From contig JAQUEG010000001.1 in NCBI GenBank assembly GCA_028685275.1, positions 1-18,638 of the forward strand: DNA of 18,638 nt, read 5' to 3'. Position 1 is the first letter of the stretch, and every line of letters starts with the position of its first letter. Source of the DNA: Bacilli bacterium (GTDB lineage: Bacteria > Bacillota_I > Bacilli_A > RF39 > UBA660). The notes below the pieces were generated by a model. The model was not told the DNA's origin. It did not search any database and saw only the letters and a list, made by a program, of their open reading frames with translations. The position numbers and the translations under genes were made by a program. Shown here piece by piece: positions 15,002 through 18,638 of the stretch.

Positions 15002-16198
15002 CTACAATGATTCCCTTAATATATCTTTATTATCAAGTAATGATACTAAATAATCAATTTCTTCGGTTGTATTATATAAATAAAAACTAATGCGACAAGT
15101 ACTACTAACATTGATATCTTCACTTAGCATCTTAGCACAATGGTTACCAGCTCTAACACAAACATTATATTTATTTAAATAAACCGCTGTATCCTGACTA
15201 AATACTCCTTTTACATTAAAAGCAATAATTCCTGCTTTAGTATTAGGATTATAAACTTCAATATTAGGTAAAGAATTTAACTTCTGCACTGCGTACTGTT
15301 TTAACATTTGTTCATGTTTAGTAATATTATCAATTCCCACTTTATTAATATAATCAATAGCAGCACCTAAACCAATAACACCTGCTATATTAGGGGTACC
15401 TGCTTCTAAACGATGCGGTAATTCTCGATATGAAAACTCTTTTAAACTAGTAAAATCAACATTCATACCACCACCAACATTATGTGGTTTCAATTTTTTT
15501 AATAAAAATTCTTTCCCATAAAGAACCCCAATGCCAGTTGGTCCTAGCATTTTGTGTCCAGAAAAAGTTAAAAAGTCAACATCTAAATCTTGCACATCAA
15601 CCTTAATATGAGGAACACTTTGGGCCCCATCGACAACTACATAAATTCCTTGTTGATGTGCATATTGAGTTATTGCTTTAATTGGTCTAATATCACCAAC
15701 AACATTAGTAGTATGCGCGAGAGCAATAACTTTTGTTTTATTAGTAACTGATGCTTTTACATTATCCATTGTTACTTTTAAATCTTCATTAAGATTAATA
15801 TATTTAATAATACAACCAAGTTGTTCTGCTAATTCAAACCATGGCAATACTAAAGAAGCATGTTCACTTCTTGTTATTAAAATTTCATCACCACTTTTTA
15901 AATTATATTTAAAGAAACCATTAACAATCATATTTAAGGAATCAGTAGCACCACTAGTGAAAATAATTTCTTTTGTATTACTAGCATTAATAAATTGACA
16001 AACATTTTCTCTAGTACCTTCATATTTTTCATCAACTTTTAAACTATTATCATAATCACCACGATGAGCATTAGCAGTATAATTACTATAATAATCAACA
16101 ATCGCATTAATTACTGAATATGGTTTAAAAGTAGTTGCCCCATTATCAAAATAAATTATATTTTGCTTTAACATTGGAAAATCATTTCGAACATTCAT
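15002..16198 (-). CDS. sufS: cysteine desulfurase SufS
   Basis: This PLP enzyme converts L-cysteine to L-alanine and holds the sulfur as a persulfide for SufU. The 398-aa chain has the group II features: YFDNGATTFKP (16-26), His112 in SEHAS, VDGAQSVPH (189-197), the PLP lysine Lys216 in SGHKMLGPTG, and the catalytic Cys354 in VRAGNHCAKML. The ATG at 16198 is chosen because AGGAGGTG lies seven bases upstream; an in-frame GTG at 16207 is inside that ribosome site. The first 17 bases overlap the end of sufD, so the two are translationally coupled. Confidence 0.97.
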   Translation of the reverse strand: MNVRNDFPMLKQNIIYFDNGATTFKPYSVINAIVDYYSNYTANAHRGDYDNSLKVDEKYEGTRENVCQFINASNTKEIIFTSGATDSLNMIVNGFFKYNLKSGDEILITRSEHASLVLPWFELAEQLGCIIKYINLNEDLKVTMDNVKASVTNKTKVIALAHTTNVVGDIRPIKAITQYAHQQGIYVVVDGAQSVPHIKVDVQDLDVDFLTFSGHKMLGPTGIGVLYGKEFLLKKLKPHNVGGGMNVDFTSLKEFSYRELPHRLEAGTPNIAGVIGLGAAIDYINKVGIDNITKHEQMLKQYAVQKLNSLPNIEVYNPNTKAGIIAFNVKGVFSQDTAVYLNKYNVCVRAGNHCAKMLSEDINVSSTCRISFYLYNTTEEIDYLVSLLDNKDILRESL

Positions 16199-17009
16199 GA
16201 TTTTCACCTCCTATATTAACAATTTGTAAAAGCTCTTTCTTTTTTTCTTCCGTTATTTTTAATATTGATAAAATAAAAGCTTGCATTAATAACTGATAAC
16301 AATTTGCTTTGGAAAGACCTCTAGTTTGTAAATAAAATATTGATTCTTTCTGAAAACTACCAATGGATGCACCATGTCTTACTGAAACATCATTTTCATC
16401 AATAAATAAATTTGGTTTAATAACACTATAATTTTCACCTAAAGTAATAATTTTACTAGTTTGCTCCATTACACTTTTTTTCATTCCCTTTAGAATATAA
16501 CCATTTATTTCTAATTCTAGCGCTGTATTATTAATAGTAATGCCACGGTTATTAATAATACTAACTGTTTCTTGATTACTATGATTAATATTCATTATAT
16601 ACTTTTGTTTATCTTTAGTAACAGTACTTAAATTATAATATACTTTACTTTTATAACCAATTAAATCAATTATTAATTTTTCATGATGTCCATTTCCATA
16701 ATAAAATTTATTTACAACTAATTCACTATTATCTTTTATAATAAATTTAAATTCATAATTAGATGGTAATTGTTTATTAGCGATCATAAATAAATCTAAT
16801 TTACTATTATCATCTAATAATATATATATTTTCTCTTTAGTATTAGTATTACATAGTTTTAAATCTAAAGTCTCATCCATATTACTAGGTACATAAATAA
16901 ATAGCCATTCCTTATTAACTTCTGATGATTTAGTATAATCATTAACAATAATATTTTGATTAACATTAATTTGATACTCACCATTTGCTACTACTTTTAT
17001 TTTATTCAT
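16182..17009 (-). CDS. sufD: Fe-S scaffold subunit SufD, short form
   Basis: SufD pairs with SufB in the SufBC2D complex. The conserved C-terminal core is clear: PNLFIDENDVSVRHGASIGSFQ followed by SIFYLQTRGLS (199-233), with His212 retained. The position before this His that holds Cys in many SufD proteins is Val/Arg here. At 275 aa it is much shorter than the usual 400-440 aa: the N-terminal helical domain and part of the beta-helix are missing. The remaining sequence is highly diverged and asparagine-rich. Intact frames and normal operon overlaps (8 bases with sufC, 17 with sufS) suggest a reduced but functional protein rather than decay. It ends with TGA. Confidence 0.9.
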   Translation of the reverse strand: MNKIKVVANGEYQINVNQNIIVNDYTKSSEVNKEWLFIYVPSNMDETLDLKLCNTNTKEKIYILLDDNSKLDLFMIANKQLPSNYEFKFIIKDNSELVVNKFYYGNGHHEKLIIDLIGYKSKVYYNLSTVTKDKQKYIMNINHSNQETVSIINNRGITINNTALELEINGYILKGMKKSVMEQTSKIITLGENYSVIKPNLFIDENDVSVRHGASIGSFQKESIFYLQTRGLSKANCYQLLMQAFILSILKITEEKKKELLQIVNIGGENHECSK

Positions 17010-17793
17010 GTTCTTCTTTTTCCTTTATTGTAGATTCCTTATTATTTTGGTTTTTAATTGTTTTTACATTATTATAACCTTGATTTTCTATTTTTAAAGC
17101 TAGTTCATAATCGCCTGACTTCACAATCTTACCACAAGTCATAATATGAACATAATCTGGTTTAATATAATTTAAAAGACGAGGATAATGAGTAATAATT
17201 AAAATACTAACCTCTTTATTTTCCTGTTGATATTGAAGAATATTATGAGCAACTATTTTTAAACTATCAATATCTAAACCAGAATCAATTTCATCAAGGA
17301 TAATTAATTTTGGTTTTAATATTTTCATTTGCAATATTTCATTTTTCTTTCGTTCCCCACCAGAAAATCCACTATTAATTGAACGATGGAGCATATTAAG
17401 ATCCATTTTCAATTCATTAATAGCATCCTCTGTTTCTTTAATAAATTGATATATATCAACATTAGTTTTTGTTTTCGTATTAAGGGCCGTTCTTAAAAAA
17501 TCAGCATTATTAATACCTTCTATTTCTAAAGGAGATTGCATTGCTAAAAAAATTCCTTTTCTAGCTCTTTCATCAACCTCTAATTTAGTAATATCCTCAT
17601 CATTATAATATATATCACCATTAATTATTTTATAATCATCCGCCCCCATAATGACTTTCGCTAAAGTTGATTTACCACTACCGTTCGGACCCATTATGGC
17701 ATGTATTTCACCTTTATCTATATTTAAATTATAATTATGTAAAATCTGTTTATCACCGACTAACACATTTAAATTATCAATTTTTAACAACAA
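17002..17793 (-). CDS. sufC: Fe-S assembly ATPase SufC
   Basis: SufC is the cytosolic ABC-type ATPase that drives conformational change in SufB and SufD. All nucleotide-binding motifs are present: Walker A GPNGSGKST (about 36-44), Q-loop AMQSPLEIEG, signature FSGGERKKNE (about 143-152), Walker B LIILDEIDSGLD (about 163-174) and the H-loop ITHYPRL. The TTG at 17793 is the most likely start: GAGGTGA lies six bases upstream and the product then begins (M)LLKIDNLNV like other SufC. The in-frame GTG at 17802 falls inside that ribosome site, and a second TTG at 17790 is also possible. A lysine- and glutamate-rich tail of about 20 residues follows the normal C-terminus and overlaps sufD by 8 bases. 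It is the first gene of the operon. Confidence 0.96.
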   Translation of the reverse strand: MLLKIDNLNVLVGDKQILHNYNLNIDKGEIHAIMGPNGSGKSTLAKVIMGADDYKIINGDIYYNDEDITKLEVDERARKGIFLAMQSPLEIEGINNADFLRTALNTKTKTNVDIYQFIKETEDAINELKMDLNMLHRSINSGFSGGERKKNEILQMKILKPKLIILDEIDSGLDIDSLKIVAHNILQYQQENKEVSILIITHYPRLLNYIKPDYVHIMTCGKIVKSGDYELALKIENQGYNNVKTIKNQNNKESTIKEKEEHE

Positions 17794-17816
17794 GTTAATC
17801 ACCTCTTATGCTTTTA

Positions 17817-17845
17817 ATTTTACCAAACAATAATAAAAGTAGCAA
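17817..17845 (-). promoter_or_regulatory. suf operon promoter
   Basis: On the minus strand TTGCTA (17840-17845) and TAAAAT (17817-17822) are 17 bases apart, with TGG immediately before the -10 (extended -10). It lies about 24 bases before the sufC start. I saw no convincing IscR, SufR or Fur-type palindrome around it. Confidence 0.65.
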
Positions 17846-17874
17846 CTTAAATAAATAAGTAAGTATCATTAGCC

Positions 17875-17918
17875 AAATAAAAATTATACTAATCCTCAAA
17901 TTAGTATAATTTTTATTT
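17875..17918 (-). terminator. strong terminator of the repeat-protein gene
   Basis: AAATAAAAATTATACTAAT (17875-17893) and its exact complement at 17900-17918 give a perfect 19-bp stem with a six-base loop. It sits 9 bases after the stop of the 17928 gene. The A/T outer arms provide a U-rich 3' side on either strand, but only a minus-strand gene enters it. Confidence 0.85.
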
Positions 17919-17927
17919 AATAATTTC

Positions 17928-18638
17928 TTACTTCGGATTTCCTTTGGTATCTTTCTTTTTAACAATTATCCGACCAGTTAAGCGCGCTGGTGGAAAAAAA
18001 TAATCTTCATATATTTTTGGTATCTTTTCATATGCTAAAGCATTAAGTTCATTTAATATTTTTAATATATCGATAATTTCTTTAGTATATTCACTAGATG
18101 AATTATCTTGGTATTTATTGCATATTTTAATAATTTTTTTATAAGGAATATCTTTCATTATTGATAACATACTAAGAACTTCACTTTTTTCCTCTTTTGT
18201 TTTCGGTGAACTATCCTTATACTTGGCAAATAGTTCATACATTCTTGCGTATGGAATCGCACGTAATATTTCTAAGATTTCGATTAAATCTAAAAAAGGT
18301 TTTTCCAGTTTTGGTGCATTTTTAATTACGACTCCTTCACATATTACTTCTCTTTCACATAATTCATATATTCTTTCATATGAAACATTATTTATTATTT
18401 TTGCTATTTCGCTAATTTCTTGCTTGGTTAATTTTTTTCTTTCTTCTAATTCTTTGTTAGGTTCTAACATCCCTAATTTTCGCCTTAATATTTGTTCATC
18501 AGAATAAGCACGATAATACATTTCTAATTCTGGCAACCAATAAAAACATGTTCCTAATTCTAATAAAATCAATTTATTATCATTTTCATCTTTCTCTCTC
18601 TCAATTTTTGCTAAATAACCTGTTTCTACATCATAATA
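17928..18638 (-). CDS. helical-repeat protein of unknown function, 5' end beyond the window
   Basis: The frame stays open from the stop at 17928 to the right edge, so the real start is outside; a TTG at 18572 is not needed. The visible 236 residues begin YYDVETGYLAKIEREKD and continue with ILLELGTCFYWLPELEMYYRAYSDEQILRRKLG. Four degenerate repeats of about 30-40 residues follow, each a helix pair of the form E-I-x-x-[IL]-x-x-[IM]-x-x-[IV]-[PS/A]-Y-x-[KR]-[IM]-x-x-[IL]. Examples are IAKIINNVSYERIYELCERE, ILEILRAIPYARMYELFAKY, MLSIMKDIPYKKIIKICNKY and LNALAYEKIPKIYEDY. A basic tail (RLTGRIIVKKKDTKGNPK) ends the protein. The family is not recognised. The repeats suggest a small solenoid for protein binding; this is inference. 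Confidence 0.78.
   Translation of the reverse strand, partial: YYDVETGYLAKIEREKDENDNKLILLELGTCFYWLPELEMYYRAYSDEQILRRKLGMLEPNKELEERKKLTKQEISEIAKIINNVSYERIYELCEREVICEGVVIKNAPKLEKPFLDLIEILEILRAIPYARMYELFAKYKDSSPKTKEEKSEVLSMLSIMKDIPYKKIIKICNKYQDNSSSEYTKEIIDILKILNELNALAYEKIPKIYEDYFFPPARLTGRIIVKKKDTKGNPK

Noticed and set aside
1..18638. CRISPR array, tRNA, rRNA or riboswitch
   Set aside because: No regularly spaced repeats, tRNA-like cloverleaf, rRNA sequence or recognisable riboswitch core was seen by reading. A covariance-model search would be needed to exclude small RNAs.

Overview
The window is very AT-rich and carries low-GC Bacillota-type genes: a sufCDSUB operon, pyrimidine-nucleoside phosphorylase, DacF- and VanY-type peptidoglycan carboxypeptidases, and extended -10 promoters. 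It most likely comes from an uncultured Bacilli/Erysipelotrichia/RF39-like lineage; that placement is inferred from gene style, not from a marker gene. TGG encodes Trp and TGA ends several genes, so the standard bacterial code fits. The wall enzymes argue against a wall-less Mollicute.

Left part (1 to about 5430): an accessory block that looks like one end of an integrated mobile element. A large serine recombinase (3860-5281) and a 29-codon leader ORF lie directly against a D-Ala-D-Ala carboxypeptidase gene that has lost its 3' third, including the KTG motif. This suggests insertion inside dacF. The block also holds a surface protein with a TasA/SipW-type N-terminus and an Ig-like C-terminus (2328-3737), a 47-aa ORF coupled to a 546-aa coiled-coil protein, and a second copy of the surface gene (1-254) stopped by an in-frame TAA. 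The two surface genes share promoter and leader sequence.

Middle part (6065-11400): vanY runs rightward from a consensus promoter and converges on pdp. The vanY terminator lies inside the pdp coding end. Upstream of pdp is a 908-aa protein of unknown function with an HExxH motif, a later YESDA motif and a cysteine cluster. It is divergent from a small XRE-type regulator, and two operator-like inverted repeats sit between their promoters.

Right part (11786-18638): a 299-aa unknown protein, a tail-less single-stranded DNA-binding protein, and the SUF iron-sulfur operon in the order sufC-sufD-sufS-sufU-sufB on the minus strand, with its own promoter and terminator. SufC is the ATPase, SufB and SufD the scaffold, SufS the cysteine desulfurase and SufU its zinc-dependent sulfur-transfer partner. 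At the right edge is the 3' part of an unknown gene encoding four degenerate helical repeats, followed by a 19-bp-stem terminator. No rRNA, tRNA or CRISPR array was seen.
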